Shown: in pieces, positions 6,136-14,194 of the stretch
Position numbering within the stretch: position 1 is the stretch's first letter
How the letters are laid out: every line of letters begins with the position of its first letter
Assembly: GCA_031288575.1 (NCBI GenBank)
Contig: JAITRD010000052.1
Span: forward strand, 1-21,134
Length of the DNA: 21,134 nt
Direction: 5' to 3'
From: Treponema sp.
Lineage (GTDB): Bacteria > Spirochaetota > Spirochaetia > Treponematales > Breznakiellaceae
Notes under the pieces: model-generated
Database searches by the model: none
Told to the model about the DNA's origin: nothing
What the model saw: only the letters and a program-made list of their open reading frames with translations
Position numbers and translations under genes: made by a program

Positions 6136-8076
6136 ATGACCCAGAGTACTGATTTATATTCCATACTGAAGTATTACGCGGAAAAAATACGCTCCCCTTA
6201 TATTGACGCGACCGCGTTTATTAACTTTCTGAAAATTTACGCGGCCCGGCAAGTCAAGGAACAGCCTGAATGGTACCGGTGGACCAGGAATACGGCCTCC
6301 CAATTCTGGACGGAAATACGTCCCCTGATGGAAAGCGGCCAGTGCGAATTCCTTTCGGCAACCAATTCGGAACGGCTGTATATGCCTCATTACTATATTG
6401 AGATGGTTCAGCAGGCATACGAATCTCCGGATACAACCGCCATGCTGCCCTTTCCCAGCGAAAATTCCCTTAAAATACATTTTTCCGATGAGGAGATCCA
6501 GATCATCGACCTGGATCATGATCTTCCCCTCTATCTTAAGAAAAAAGAGGAGCCCAGCGAAAATTCCCCCCAGATTCTTCGGCTCCTTTTCCCCGATGAA
6601 TACGGCTCCGCCCTTATTTTATCCTCCATGATCCCCCGGCAGCTTCTGGAAACGGCGCTTATAAAGGTCAGGGGCTATCTCCACAGCCAGGGGAATAAGG
6701 AATATGTCCTGCATAAACTCACTCTCCGGCTTCAGGGCAAGGAAGGGTATTTACGGGATATACTGAACCAGCTTCTGGTCCGGCCCCTGGACTGTTTGAC
6801 CAAACTGGAAGAGGGGGGGGAAAATTCCTCTTACTTTTGGGTTTGTTTCTGTTCCATGGTGAAAAACGACATTAAGAAAAAAAGTGAATTCCTGACCGAA
6901 GATTTAGCCATGCTCCAGACGGTTTGTTTGCTGGAGGCATGCAACAGTTTTTATCAGATACAGTCCATCAAAAAAAGGGAACGGGAGGTGGCCTTAAAAA
7001 ATCTGGACCTTCAACTGGATAAGCCTCCCTTTTTGTACTCCCTGGAAGCGATAACCAAATTTACCAGCCCCAAGGGGGTACTGCTCATGGGGCAATATTC
7101 CCCGGCAGACTTGGATGCCTATATCAAATCAAAAACGATTCCCGCGGCTGACCAAAAAATGCCGGAACTTCTCATCATTTCCGGAAAGAACTCTGAGCGG
7201 TGGTACATAAAACGGGATAAGCTTATTCCTTATTGTTTGCAGCTATGCAATGCGGCCCGGCCCAAGATACGGGGCACCCTGGATAAACGGTGGGGCAAAT
7301 TTATCCGGGAATACCGCCGGGAACCCGCCATGGATAAGGATGAGGAATTTGAAAAACTGTTGAAATTTTATATTGAAAACCTCACCCCCATACTGGCGGC
7401 GGTATTAAGGAGCAACTGGCTTTACCTGGTTTATGCAGAGACGATCCGGGATCGGGAGGATGATATCCCCGAATCCTACCAGTTTTTTATCAATGACAAA
7501 TTAGTTCCCTATGCAAATCTGCTTTTGCTTAACCGGAAGGAGATCCTGACGGATATCCGTATGCTTTTGCCCTTTTGGTATAGCATTCCCTTTTTTGTGG
7601 CGCTGATTTCCTTTACCCAGGGATTTACAAAAAAACCCATGGCGGGGAAATATTCCCGGGATGAACCTAACGAGGCGCCGGAAAGGGGGGCCGCGGGACC
7701 CTCCCCGCAGGACCGGGATCCGGGCCGGGAATTACGGAACATGGCCAAAAAACTGGAAGGAGACCTGGTGCCTTCGAGATATACCCTCGACACCTATCTT
7801 GCGGAATTAGAGAGCCGCTGGGGCCGTCTGCTTAATAAGCAGGGCAGACAAGAACTGGTTACGGATGTCAATGTTCTTATCCGGGACCGGCTGCGCCAAA
7901 CCCTGCGGCTGCAAAAGCGCCTTAAACTTACCCAGGAAACCCTGAAGGAAATAGCCGAAACCATGATTTTCAGCACCCCCTCCCTTAAAAGCCTGAGCGG
8001 TCAGGATTCCCTCCGCACCTATATCATGCTCTACCTTATCAAACACCTTCAGAATGAACCGATTTCTAAAATGTAA
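6136..8076 (+). CDS. 646-residue conserved-looking protein of unknown function
   Basis: I do not recognise this protein. It has no signal peptide. The N-terminal part (1-300) is helix-rich with many aromatic and charged residues. Around 340-395 there is a mixed segment (LLIISGKNSERWYIKRDKLI). A hydrophobic stretch at about 476-495 (LLPFWYSIPFFVALISF) could be a membrane segment or a buried helix. A Gly/Pro/charged linker at 498-532 leads to a helical C-terminal domain at about 533-646, rich in Arg, Leu and Glu (LIRDRLRQTLRLQKRLKL). The two-domain layout with a flexible linker suggests a cytoplasmic or peripheral membrane protein. A run of eight G at 6813-6820 lies inside the gene. The frame is intact over nearly 2 kb with consistent codon use, so it is certainly coding. 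It is followed 158 bases later by ssb. Confidence 0.85.
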   Translation: MTQSTDLYSILKYYAEKIRSPYIDATAFINFLKIYAARQVKEQPEWYRWTRNTASQFWTEIRPLMESGQCEFLSATNSERLYMPHYYIEMVQQAYESPDTTAMLPFPSENSLKIHFSDEEIQIIDLDHDLPLYLKKKEEPSENSPQILRLLFPDEYGSALILSSMIPRQLLETALIKVRGYLHSQGNKEYVLHKLTLRLQGKEGYLRDILNQLLVRPLDCLTKLEEGGENSSYFWVCFCSMVKNDIKKKSEFLTEDLAMLQTVCLLEACNSFYQIQSIKKREREVALKNLDLQLDKPPFLYSLEAITKFTSPKGVLLMGQYSPADLDAYIKSKTIPAADQKMPELLIISGKNSERWYIKRDKLIPYCLQLCNAARPKIRGTLDKRWGKFIREYRREPAMDKDEEFEKLLKFYIENLTPILAAVLRSNWLYLVYAETIRDREDDIPESYQFFINDKLVPYANLLLLNRKEILTDIRMLLPFWYSIPFFVALISFTQGFTKKPMAGKYSRDEPNEAPERGAAGPSPQDRDPGRELRNMAKKLEGDLVPSRYTLDTYLAELESRWGRLLNKQGRQELVTDVNVLIRDRLRQTLRLQKRLKLTQETLKEIAETMIFSTPSLKSLSGQDSLRTYIMLYLIKHLQNEPISKM

Positions 8077-8168
8077 CGCTCAAAACTTCCATTTTTTCTT
8101 TTCCATTGCAGTACAGCCCCGGGCAATCCCGTATATATAGTATCCGGCTTTCTTGAGCATGATCTTTC

Positions 8169-8196
8169 CTTCGGACCCGGCCGGTGGCCGTCGAAG
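8169..8196 (+). other. Hairpin in the ssb leader
   Basis: CTTCG (8169-8173) pairs with CGAAG (8192-8196), and inside it CGGCC (8178-8182) pairs with GGCCG (8186-8190) around a GGT loop, with an asymmetric internal loop. No U-run follows, so it is not a clear terminator for the upstream gene; it could be a leader structure of ssb. Upstream at 8134-8140 is a TATATAG stretch without a recognisable -35 box. Confidence 0.3.
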
Positions 8197-8234
8197 GGTT
8201 CAGCGCCGGAATCATATTCTCCCGGGAGGCATGT

Positions 8235-8657
8235 ATGAATAACCTCAATTCTATTTTACTCGAAGGCAATCTTGTTCGGGATCCCCTTTTCCGTTCTACC
8301 GCGAAGGGGACATCACTGTGTACTTTTAGTCTTGCCACTAACCGTTTTTTTAAACAAGATTCCGGCGTGGAAAAGGAAGTGAGTTTTTTTGATGTAGAGA
8401 CCTGGGCCAAGGTAGCGGAAAATTGCTATAACCTCGGTCATAAAGGCAGGGGCGTCCGGGTTGTGGGGCGCCTGAAACAGGAACGGTGGATAAGCGCCGA
8501 CGGAAAGCCCCGGTCTAAGGTAACCATTGTGGCGGAGCACGTTGAATTCCGGCCGGAATTCAAGCGGAATGACAGCCAGTATGCCGACAAAACCGGCGCT
8601 TTAGCGGAAGACGCGGCGGAACTTGCCCCGGCGGAGGAATATGAAGAAGTAATTTAG
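8235..8657 (+). CDS. ssb: Single-stranded DNA-binding protein
   Basis: This OB-fold protein binds single-stranded DNA in replication, repair and recombination; 140 residues. The OB domain covers about 1-108 with the usual landmarks: NSILLEGNLVRDP at the start, TFSLATNRFF, FFDVETWAKVAENC, GRGVRVVGRLKQERW and KVTIVAEHVEF. The C-terminal tail is short (about 30 residues) and acidic and ends EEYEEVI, lacking the aspartate-rich DIPF-like tip that partner proteins normally bind. ATG 8235 is chosen over an upstream GTG at 8184 because GGGAGG sits five bases before it and the family begins there. The gene is not in the usual rpsF-ssb-rpsR cluster, so it may be a second copy. It converges with the U32 gene across 31 bases. 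Confidence 0.93.
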   Translation: MNNLNSILLEGNLVRDPLFRSTAKGTSLCTFSLATNRFFKQDSGVEKEVSFFDVETWAKVAENCYNLGHKGRGVRVVGRLKQERWISADGKPRSKVTIVAEHVEFRPEFKRNDSQYADKTGALAEDAAELAPAEEYEEVI

Positions 8658-8688
8658 GATGCCGCGGAAATAGGTTCCGGGGAAGTTT

Positions 8689-10800
8689 CTAATCCCCGGG
8701 CACCGTCTCCTTAACCTGAAAAAAGCCGTTTTTCCAATTAAAGCGGCTGGTATTGGGCAGGGGGGCGGCGTTTTTTACCGCCCGCATAATATCCTTATAT
8801 TCCGCCTTTTTGAGGGACCTCCCGGAAAAGTCCAGGATAAACCGGTTAAATCCCGCCTCTTTCAGGAAGGGGATCTTGTCCACAATGGAGAAGGGTTTCT
8901 CCGGATATACGAAAGAGCCCTCGGGGCCGCAAACCAGCCGGAATTCTTCCTCCAGGCTGTCGGAAAAGGAGCCGAAGGAATAGAGCCCCCCCAGATCCGC
9001 CCGGATGCGGAAAAGAGCCGGATAGGAAAAAACGCTGATAAGGGCGGTCTGCCTCTTTTTAGGTTCCACGGTCCGTTCCAGGTTTTGCCGGTTATTTTCC
9101 GGGGGGGAAATGAAAAAGTCCGTCCCCAGGGAAAGGATAAAGGCCCGGGCCCAGGAGTTAAATACATAAAGATAGGGACCGGCAATAAGGGATGTTTCGG
9201 TGTTGCGGAAATAGGCGTAATGTCCCAGGTTATTAACCACAAACTGACGGTACCCCAGGCGGATAAGCTCCGGGATTTCTTCCGCCAGGATCCTTTCCTG
9301 TTTTTGGGGGAAATAGGGGTTCAGGGTGAGAAAAACTTCCCCCGGCGAAAAAGGCAGGGGCTGCCTTTTTTTTAGCAGCCAATCCGCGGTTTTGCGGGTA
9401 TAATCCAGCATGACCCTTACCGGCCGTTCCGATTGCAGCAGGTAGAGATCCTCCGGCTGGGAAACCGCCCCATAAAGCCCCTCGGGAAAATCCCGGGCCT
9501 TGTTTTTCGGCGGATTCGGGATTTCCGCCGGCGGCGCCTGGTCCCGGCCAGGAGCGCGGCGGAAAGAAGCGGCCTTCCGGGGAATAAGCTCCGGATAGCG
9601 TTTGGACATAGCCTTTGTTTGAATGAGGTATACCGCGTCCCCGGCCCCGAAACCATCGGGAAGGGGTATCCAGGGGCCTTCTTCAACCGAGGAAAGCTTA
9701 TAAGAACGGCGCTCCGAGTCATCCGCCCGGTGAAACCGCACCGAATCCCCGGGAACGGGGACCGGCCCTTCCGGGGAAATCAGCCCCCGCCGGGCCTCTC
9801 CGGCGCCCTTAACCCTGAGGATGGTCCCCAGGGGGATGCCGGTTCCGCCGCTTTGATCCGCCCTAAGCCAGTTCAGGCTTTCCGGGGCATCGTCCCCGTC
9901 AAAATAAAAAACGGTTTTTGTCCGGGCAAAATCGTTTTTGAGTATCCCCAGGGCATCCCCCAAGGCCCGGGCAATTTGTTCTTCCGTGCCGGCCAGGCTG
10001 TCGATGACCCGCCGGTAGGCCGATACTACGGTTCCTACATATTCAGCGCTTTTCATCCGGCCTTCAATCTTAAAAGAATTTACCCCCCCGCGGGCCAAAT
10101 CCGGGATCCGGCCGATAAGCTGCAAATCCCCGGGGCTAAAAAAGTAGGCCCCCTCCTCTTCTCCGCCCGTTTTATAGGCATCCGGGGAAAGGCTGCGGTA
10201 AAACCGGCGGCAAGCCTGGGTACACATCCCCCGGTTAGCGGATTTTCCCCCTAAAAAGCCCGAAAACAGGCAGAGCCCCGAGGCGCTGACACAGAGGGCG
10301 CCGTGGACAAAAACCTCCAGTTCCATATTGGTATTTTCCCGGATCTCCCGGATCTCTTGAAGGCTCAATTCCCGGGCTAAAACCACCCGGGAAAGGCCGT
10401 ATTTTGACAGGAGGTTTACGCCCCGGGCGGAGGCAATATTCATCTGGGTGGACGCGTGGATTTTAAGGGAAGGAAAATGCCGGCGGATCATGTCGATTGC
10501 CCCAAAATCCTGGACGATAATACCGTCCGGCCCCAGGGAGGCCAGGTATTTAAGCAGTTGGTAAAGCCGGTCCGCCTCCCGCTGTTCAAAAACCGTATTT
10601 ACCGTTACATAAATTTTACGGCCCATCCGGTGCAAGGCCCGAAGGGCCCCCTCAAACTGGGAATAGGCAAAATTTGTGCTGCGGAGCCGGGCATTAAAGC
10701 TCTTAAGCCCCAGGTATACCGCGTCCGCCCCTTCGCCAATCGCCGCATCCAGGGCTTCCGGGGAGCCCGCGGGGGCAAGCAATTCAACCGTGTTCATCAT
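8689..10800 (-). CDS. U32-family protein (RlhA/TrhP-type RNA hydroxylase)
   Basis: This is a peptidase U32 family protein of 703 residues. Characterised long members hydroxylate RNA with prephenate as a cofactor source: RlhA acts on 23S rRNA, TrhP on tRNA U34. The N-terminal TIM-barrel-like part begins VELLAPAGSPEAL, and the family signature lies at 161-200 (EVFVHGALCVSASGLC, then NRGMCTQACRR). Cys170, Cys177, Cys193 and Cys197 are candidates for iron-sulfur cluster ligands. SFKIEGRMKSAEYV near 242-255 is also typical. The long C-terminal region beyond about 300 fits the RlhA (YdcP) layout better than short collagenase-like members, but I cannot decide between rRNA and tRNA substrates. Start is one of two adjacent ATGs (10800 or 10797). 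It follows the acetyltransferase stop by only five bases with no good ribosome site, suggesting coupled translation. Confidence 0.88.
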   Translation of the reverse strand: MMNTVELLAPAGSPEALDAAIGEGADAVYLGLKSFNARLRSTNFAYSQFEGALRALHRMGRKIYVTVNTVFEQREADRLYQLLKYLASLGPDGIIVQDFGAIDMIRRHFPSLKIHASTQMNIASARGVNLLSKYGLSRVVLARELSLQEIREIRENTNMELEVFVHGALCVSASGLCLFSGFLGGKSANRGMCTQACRRFYRSLSPDAYKTGGEEEGAYFFSPGDLQLIGRIPDLARGGVNSFKIEGRMKSAEYVGTVVSAYRRVIDSLAGTEEQIARALGDALGILKNDFARTKTVFYFDGDDAPESLNWLRADQSGGTGIPLGTILRVKGAGEARRGLISPEGPVPVPGDSVRFHRADDSERRSYKLSSVEEGPWIPLPDGFGAGDAVYLIQTKAMSKRYPELIPRKAASFRRAPGRDQAPPAEIPNPPKNKARDFPEGLYGAVSQPEDLYLLQSERPVRVMLDYTRKTADWLLKKRQPLPFSPGEVFLTLNPYFPQKQERILAEEIPELIRLGYRQFVVNNLGHYAYFRNTETSLIAGPYLYVFNSWARAFILSLGTDFFISPPENNRQNLERTVEPKKRQTALISVFSYPALFRIRADLGGLYSFGSFSDSLEEEFRLVCGPEGSFVYPEKPFSIVDKIPFLKEAGFNRFILDFSGRSLKKAEYKDIMRAVKNAAPLPNTSRFNWKNGFFQVKETVPGD

Positions 10801-10805
10801 CGGCG

Positions 10806-12026
10806 TTAAAAATATTCGGTAATATGCTGGGGCCGCAGGGTAAAAACCTTGTCCAGAATTTCCCTGCTGCCGGAAAGCTCCAGGCCCTGTCGTTTGGTGC
10901 GGAGGGCGTTTTCCAGGGTGCGGTAGCCGGTAATAAGCTGGCTCAAAACCGGGATATCGCAGCGGATGCCGGCTTCCTTCTTCGTAGAACTTACCCGGAC
11001 CCCTTCGGGGCCGTATTCCACCAAAAATTTCCCCTGGTTTGCCGGGATCTGGGGATCAACCGCCTCAAGGACATAAGCCCCTTCCCCTGCGGGTTTCCGC
11101 ATCAGCTCCAGGGCCGCCTTGACATTAATAACCCGGGCCATATCCCGGGGGACAATCCGTTGGGATATATCCCAAGGGGGAGGGCCAAAATCCGCGGGAT
11201 CCAGGAAAGTAGGCATGAGCCACAGAAGGGTCTTAAACTGGGCGCTCAGGCCGCTTAGGATACCTAATACCCCGTAGAGGGCGTCCCGGCAGGTAAAGGC
11301 AAGCTCCCGCACCGACATAAGGTGCCCCTCGTTTTCCGTAACGTCCTGGTATTTAATATAGCCCCCGGGGTTGCCCGCCTCATCCCGCCAGAGGTAAAGA
11401 TAGGTCCCGGTGGCATAGGGGTCATCCCGGGTAAATATGCGCCAAGCCCGGTTTTCGGGCCAGAAATCCCGGCGTATGCCCTGGTTGATATCGGCAATAT
11501 AGGCGCCGTGGATCCTCTGGAGATCCGCCGTATCGTCCCCGGGAAAAATTTGGGTAAATTCACCCCGGACGGGCAGCCCCGCGAATTCCCCGGCGGGAAT
11601 TCGCACTTCATTCCGGGAACAAGCCAGCTCATAACCGAATTTCCGGTAAAAGGCGTGGGAAAAGGGGGTAAGGCTGGAAAATACCACCCCCTCCTCATAG
11701 GCCTCGCTGAATAGCTTTTCAAAAATCCGGCGGATATTCCCCCCCTTGCGGGCTTCCGGAAGGGTTCCCACGCCGCCAATGCCGGACATCCGGGCGTCAT
11801 GCCCGTCAAAACGCATAAGGTAGGGTATTTCCGCCAGGGAACTAACCATTTTCCCGTCCTCAAAAACAGCCCAGATCCACCGGTGCGGGTAAGCAAGGGG
11901 ATCCGGAGCTTCCTCCCGGGAAAAATCATGACGACCGTTATATACCACCGTATTAATACGGCGCACCAGGGGATATTCTTCGGGATCTATCCGGCGTATT
12001 TCAATCATATCGCTATAATGTACCAC
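10806..12026 (-). CDS. Eis-like GNAT N-acetyltransferase with SCP2-like C-terminal domain
   Basis: This is a GNAT-fold acetyltransferase of the Eis type: N-terminal GNAT domain, second degenerate GNAT domain and a C-terminal sterol-carrier-like domain (about 310-400). The product is 406 residues, matching Eis. The acetyl-CoA loop is visible as GVGTLPEARKGGNIRR (85-100). FYRKFGY (126-132) holds the Tyr (Y127) equivalent to the catalytic Tyr126 of mycobacterial Eis. The protein ends in Phe, as Eis does, whose terminal carboxylate takes part in catalysis. The substrate is unknown; family members acetylate amines such as aminoglycosides or lysines. The frame starts at GTG 12026, but ATG 12008 (MIEIRRID) is at least as likely. 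Neither has a Shine-Dalgarno. It is first in an operon with the U32 gene and diverges from trxA. Confidence 0.88.
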   Translation of the reverse strand: MVHYSDMIEIRRIDPEEYPLVRRINTVVYNGRHDFSREEAPDPLAYPHRWIWAVFEDGKMVSSLAEIPYLMRFDGHDARMSGIGGVGTLPEARKGGNIRRIFEKLFSEAYEEGVVFSSLTPFSHAFYRKFGYELACSRNEVRIPAGEFAGLPVRGEFTQIFPGDDTADLQRIHGAYIADINQGIRRDFWPENRAWRIFTRDDPYATGTYLYLWRDEAGNPGGYIKYQDVTENEGHLMSVRELAFTCRDALYGVLGILSGLSAQFKTLLWLMPTFLDPADFGPPPWDISQRIVPRDMARVINVKAALELMRKPAGEGAYVLEAVDPQIPANQGKFLVEYGPEGVRVSSTKKEAGIRCDIPVLSQLITGYRTLENALRTKRQGLELSGSREILDKVFTLRPQHITEYF

Positions 12027-12045
12027 GGATTATTGAAAAAGGCAA
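12017..12045 (-). promoter_or_regulatory. Possible promoter of the acetyltransferase-U32 operon
   Basis: On the minus strand, TTGCCT (12040-12045) lies 17 bases from TACATT (12017-12022), each 4 of 6 matches. It would start transcription at about 12010, right at ATG 12008, leaving almost no leader. Both boxes are weak, so the call is tentative. Confidence 0.3.
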
Positions 12046-12067
12046 ACACGGGAATGATCAGGGCTCA

Positions 12068-12096
12068 TTGCGAAACGAGGCGGCTGTCTTTATAAT
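12068..12096 (+). promoter_or_regulatory. Promoter of trxA
   Basis: TTGCGA (12068-12073) is followed after 17 bases by a perfect TATAAT (12091-12096). The transcript would start near 12103, leaving a leader of about 32 bases with AAGGAG before ATG 12135. Confidence 0.65.
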
Positions 12097-12134
12097 GTAA
12101 ATCGTGAATAAATATTAATAACAAGGAGTTTTTT

Positions 12135-12458
12135 ATGAGTAATGGCATAGCCATCACTAAAAATAATTTTGAATCCGAAGTGCTGCAATCCCCGGTCCCG
12201 GTTTTGGTCGATTTTTGGGCCGAATGGTGCGGCCCTTGCAGGATGATAGGGCCTGTGCTTGATCAGTTGGCTGAAACGTATGCCGGCCGGATAAAAATCG
12301 GGAAAATCAATGTGGACGAGGAAAATGATCTTGCCGGTAAACATGGCATCGTGTCCATTCCGACCCTGGTCTTGTATAAAGACGGCGCTATTATCCGGCA
12401 GAAGGTTGGGGCCGCGCCAAAACAGGAGATAGAAAGCCTTTTTAAGGATCTCCTTTAG
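12135..12458 (+). CDS. trxA: Thioredoxin
   Basis: Thioredoxin is a small cytoplasmic disulfide reductase that donates electrons to ribonucleotide reductase, peroxidases and other enzymes and is recycled by thioredoxin reductase. The product is 107 residues, the standard length. The active site WCGPC is at residues 34-38, preceded by VLVDFWAE. The conserved Asp of the DFWA segment, the cis-Pro segment (SIPTL) and the C-terminal helix are all present. There is no signal peptide. AAGGAG lies eight bases before the ATG, behind a good promoter. It is monocistronic, with a perfect hairpin downstream. Confidence 0.97.
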   Translation: MSNGIAITKNNFESEVLQSPVPVLVDFWAEWCGPCRMIGPVLDQLAETYAGRIKIGKINVDEENDLAGKHGIVSIPTLVLYKDGAIIRQKVGAAPKQEIESLFKDLL

Positions 12459-12505
12459 TTTTTATAGGGCGGTTTATAAGGGTTCATCAGCCTGTTCATG
12501 ACGCA

Positions 12506-12538
12506 AAGCGGGTTCCGGAATCAGAGGGGAACCCGCTT
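12506..12538. terminator. Perfect hairpin between convergent trxA and lamin-tail lipoprotein genes
   Basis: Arms 12506-12516 and 12528-12538 pair perfectly over 11 bp (AAGCGGGTTCC) around an 11-base loop. It lies 47 bases past the trxA stop and 19 bases past the stop of the opposite gene. No U-run follows on either strand, so it may be a shared end-of-transcript structure. Confidence 0.55.
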
Positions 12539-12557
12539 AAAAAGTTTCCGGCAGATT

Positions 12558-13652
12558 TTAATTAGCTACATAACGTTTAGGATTGTTCGCTTTGCCCGGG
12601 GTGGCTCCGCTGGCAACGGTGATATACCAGTCGGCGGCGCTGTTGCTGTCGGGCAGGGTTTCGTCCCGGCAAATGCTCCGGGTGTTGGTCGTTTTGGAAC
12701 TATCCACCGCGTCCGCAGGGCCCGGCGGGGGATTGTCCGGCGGAGCTTCCCCGGAACCGGCATTTTCCTTCGGGAGCCAAGCTCCCCGGCTGCCCAGGAA
12801 TTCCGCGGCCTTTGCCAGGCTTTCCTTGGCCCATGAAACACCGGCGGTCTCGCTGAACAACACGCTGTCAATGATCTGGTCGTCCTGATCCAGGAGATAT
12901 ACCGCGTCGGTTTTTCTGAACCGCTCTTTCGATTCGGGAACCCAAAAATCCCAGGCTTCCGGGCTTGCCTCGGTGCCGCCGGATTCTCCCGGATCCGGGC
13001 CTGTTTCGTTGAGGATCCCCTCCTCGGCGGAACGCAAATGGACCACCAAATATTTCCCCGCTTCAATCTCCATAGGGGGAAATTCAAACAGGGGGACATC
13101 CATGCTCTCGGTGGCGGCAAACAAACGGAGGGCCCCCAGGTTTCCGGCGCTAAGGGTTTTTAGTTCCACAAATTCAACCTTCAATTTGGAAACTTCCGTG
13201 CGCAGTTCCGTAATAAGCAACTGAGGGATCTGGTCGTTCCGTGCCCGGAAGGGGACCAGGACATTGAGGGTGTTCCGTTTTTCGTCTTCAACCAATAGAT
13301 CCGCCACAAAACGTTCCCCGCCCTTTAGCGGTTTCAGCAGGGTAACGGTTATGGTATTTCCCTCGTCCCAGGATTCAACCTCGACCGGGGGATCAAAGTT
13401 AAGGGATACCACCTTAACCGGAAGGGAAAACTGAAAGTTTATTTCCGTGGAAGACACCGCTTTATAGTCCAGAAATACCGGCGCCGTTGTGCTGGTATTA
13501 GCGCCTTCCCCTTCCGGGCCGGTATCTGTCTGGAAATTCGGATCATCTCCCAGGAATTGCTCAATCACATCTTCCCCGGAACAGGCGGCAAGGGTAAGGG
13601 TTAAAACCCTTATGATAAGCCCCAATGCCATATAACGATAGGTTTTTTTCAT
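12558..13652 (-). CDS. Lipoprotein with Ig-like and lamin-tail domains
   Basis: This is a predicted lipoprotein of 364 residues: signal peptide with lipobox LAAC and acylated Cys24. Residues about 58-140 look like a bacterial Ig-like domain of the SbsA type (FLDYKAVSSTEINFQFSLPV, then ITVTLLKPLKGGERF). From about 145 to the end is a lamin-tail domain: LLITELRT, VEFVELKTLSAG, GKYLVVHLR, YLLDQDDQIIDSVLFSE, and the closing ATPGKANN. Lamin-tail domains are widespread in bacterial secreted proteins, where they are thought to aid surface attachment or ligand binding; the role here is unknown. The domain carries an acidic Gly/Pro insert near 217-235 and a Pro-rich one near 298-320. GGAGG is five bases before ATG 13652. 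It converges with trxA and diverges from a small unknown gene. Confidence 0.88.
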   Translation of the reverse strand: MKKTYRYMALGLIIRVLTLTLAACSGEDVIEQFLGDDPNFQTDTGPEGEGANTSTTAPVFLDYKAVSSTEINFQFSLPVKVVSLNFDPPVEVESWDEGNTITVTLLKPLKGGERFVADLLVEDEKRNTLNVLVPFRARNDQIPQLLITELRTEVSKLKVEFVELKTLSAGNLGALRLFAATESMDVPLFEFPPMEIEAGKYLVVHLRSAEEGILNETGPDPGESGGTEASPEAWDFWVPESKERFRKTDAVYLLDQDDQIIDSVLFSETAGVSWAKESLAKAAEFLGSRGAWLPKENAGSGEAPPDNPPPGPADAVDSSKTTNTRSICRDETLPDSNSAADWYITVASGATPGKANNPKRYVAN

Positions 13653-13746
13653 GATTACCTCCGCTTATATAAAGGCTTTGTCCCGGGCCGCGCATTGATA
13701 TGGATGGCTTTTCCGAAAAAAAAATTTCAGTTAACCTGGGGAAATT

Positions 13747-14172
13747 ATGGAATATGCCGTATTAAAACTGGATCTCCGTTCCCCCCTTTTTTATACCCGG
13801 GAAAAGTCCCCGGATCCCTTCAGCGGCCGCCCCTTTACCGGGGAGTCTCTTTTTTGTTTTGAGGTGAATCCCGACCAGGGTTCACGGATAGATCCCGAGG
13901 GGGAAACCTATCTGGGGGACCTGATCTGCGGGGGAAGCCGGGACCCCAAGCCCTCCTCCCGCCCTTCCCTTGAACTTCCCACCGGAAAATACCTCTTTTG
14001 CCAGATCCGGAGCCTTTTGGGCAGAGAAACTATTATCGAGATGGCCATGGAAATACAAAAGGAAGGGCTCTGGGAACGGCTGCGCCTGGGGCGCCTTTTA
14101 TACCTGCGTTATCTTTTTGAAGATCTCAGCCCGGTTACCCAGGTTTTTCGTCCCTTTATAGAGCCCGGATGA
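13747..14172 (+). CDS. Small protein of unknown function
   Basis: I do not recognise this 141-residue protein. It has no signal peptide or membrane segment. Visible segments include LFCFEVNPDQGSRIDPEGE, then LELPTGKYLFCQIRSLLG, and a C-terminal helical part ending LYLRYLFEDLSPVTQVFRPF. The beta-rich first half and helical end suggest a compact cytoplasmic domain. Three Cys (near residues 38, 60 and 85) are spaced irregularly, giving no clear metal site. A purine-rich GGGGAAA precedes ATG 13747. It lies alone between two minus-strand genes for exported proteins. Confidence 0.75.
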   Translation: MEYAVLKLDLRSPLFYTREKSPDPFSGRPFTGESLFCFEVNPDQGSRIDPEGETYLGDLICGGSRDPKPSSRPSLELPTGKYLFCQIRSLLGRETIIEMAMEIQKEGLWERLRLGRLLYLRYLFEDLSPVTQVFRPFIEPG

Positions 14173-14194
14173 GCCTCCCGGGGGGTCCCGCTCC

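Noticed and set aside
8066..8410. 114-codon minus-strand frame covering the ssb upstream region
   Set aside because: It overlaps the conserved OB domain of ssb in antisense and has no ribosome site or recognisable motif.
8677..8699. CCGGGG/CCCCGG hairpin between convergent ssb and U32 genes
   Set aside because: Only six pairs with an 11-base loop and no U-run on either strand; such GC pairings are common by chance here.
9433..10254. 273-codon open frame antisense to the U32 gene
   Set aside because: The opposite strand carries the U32 signature; this translation is Pro/Arg/Gly-rich and without domain features.
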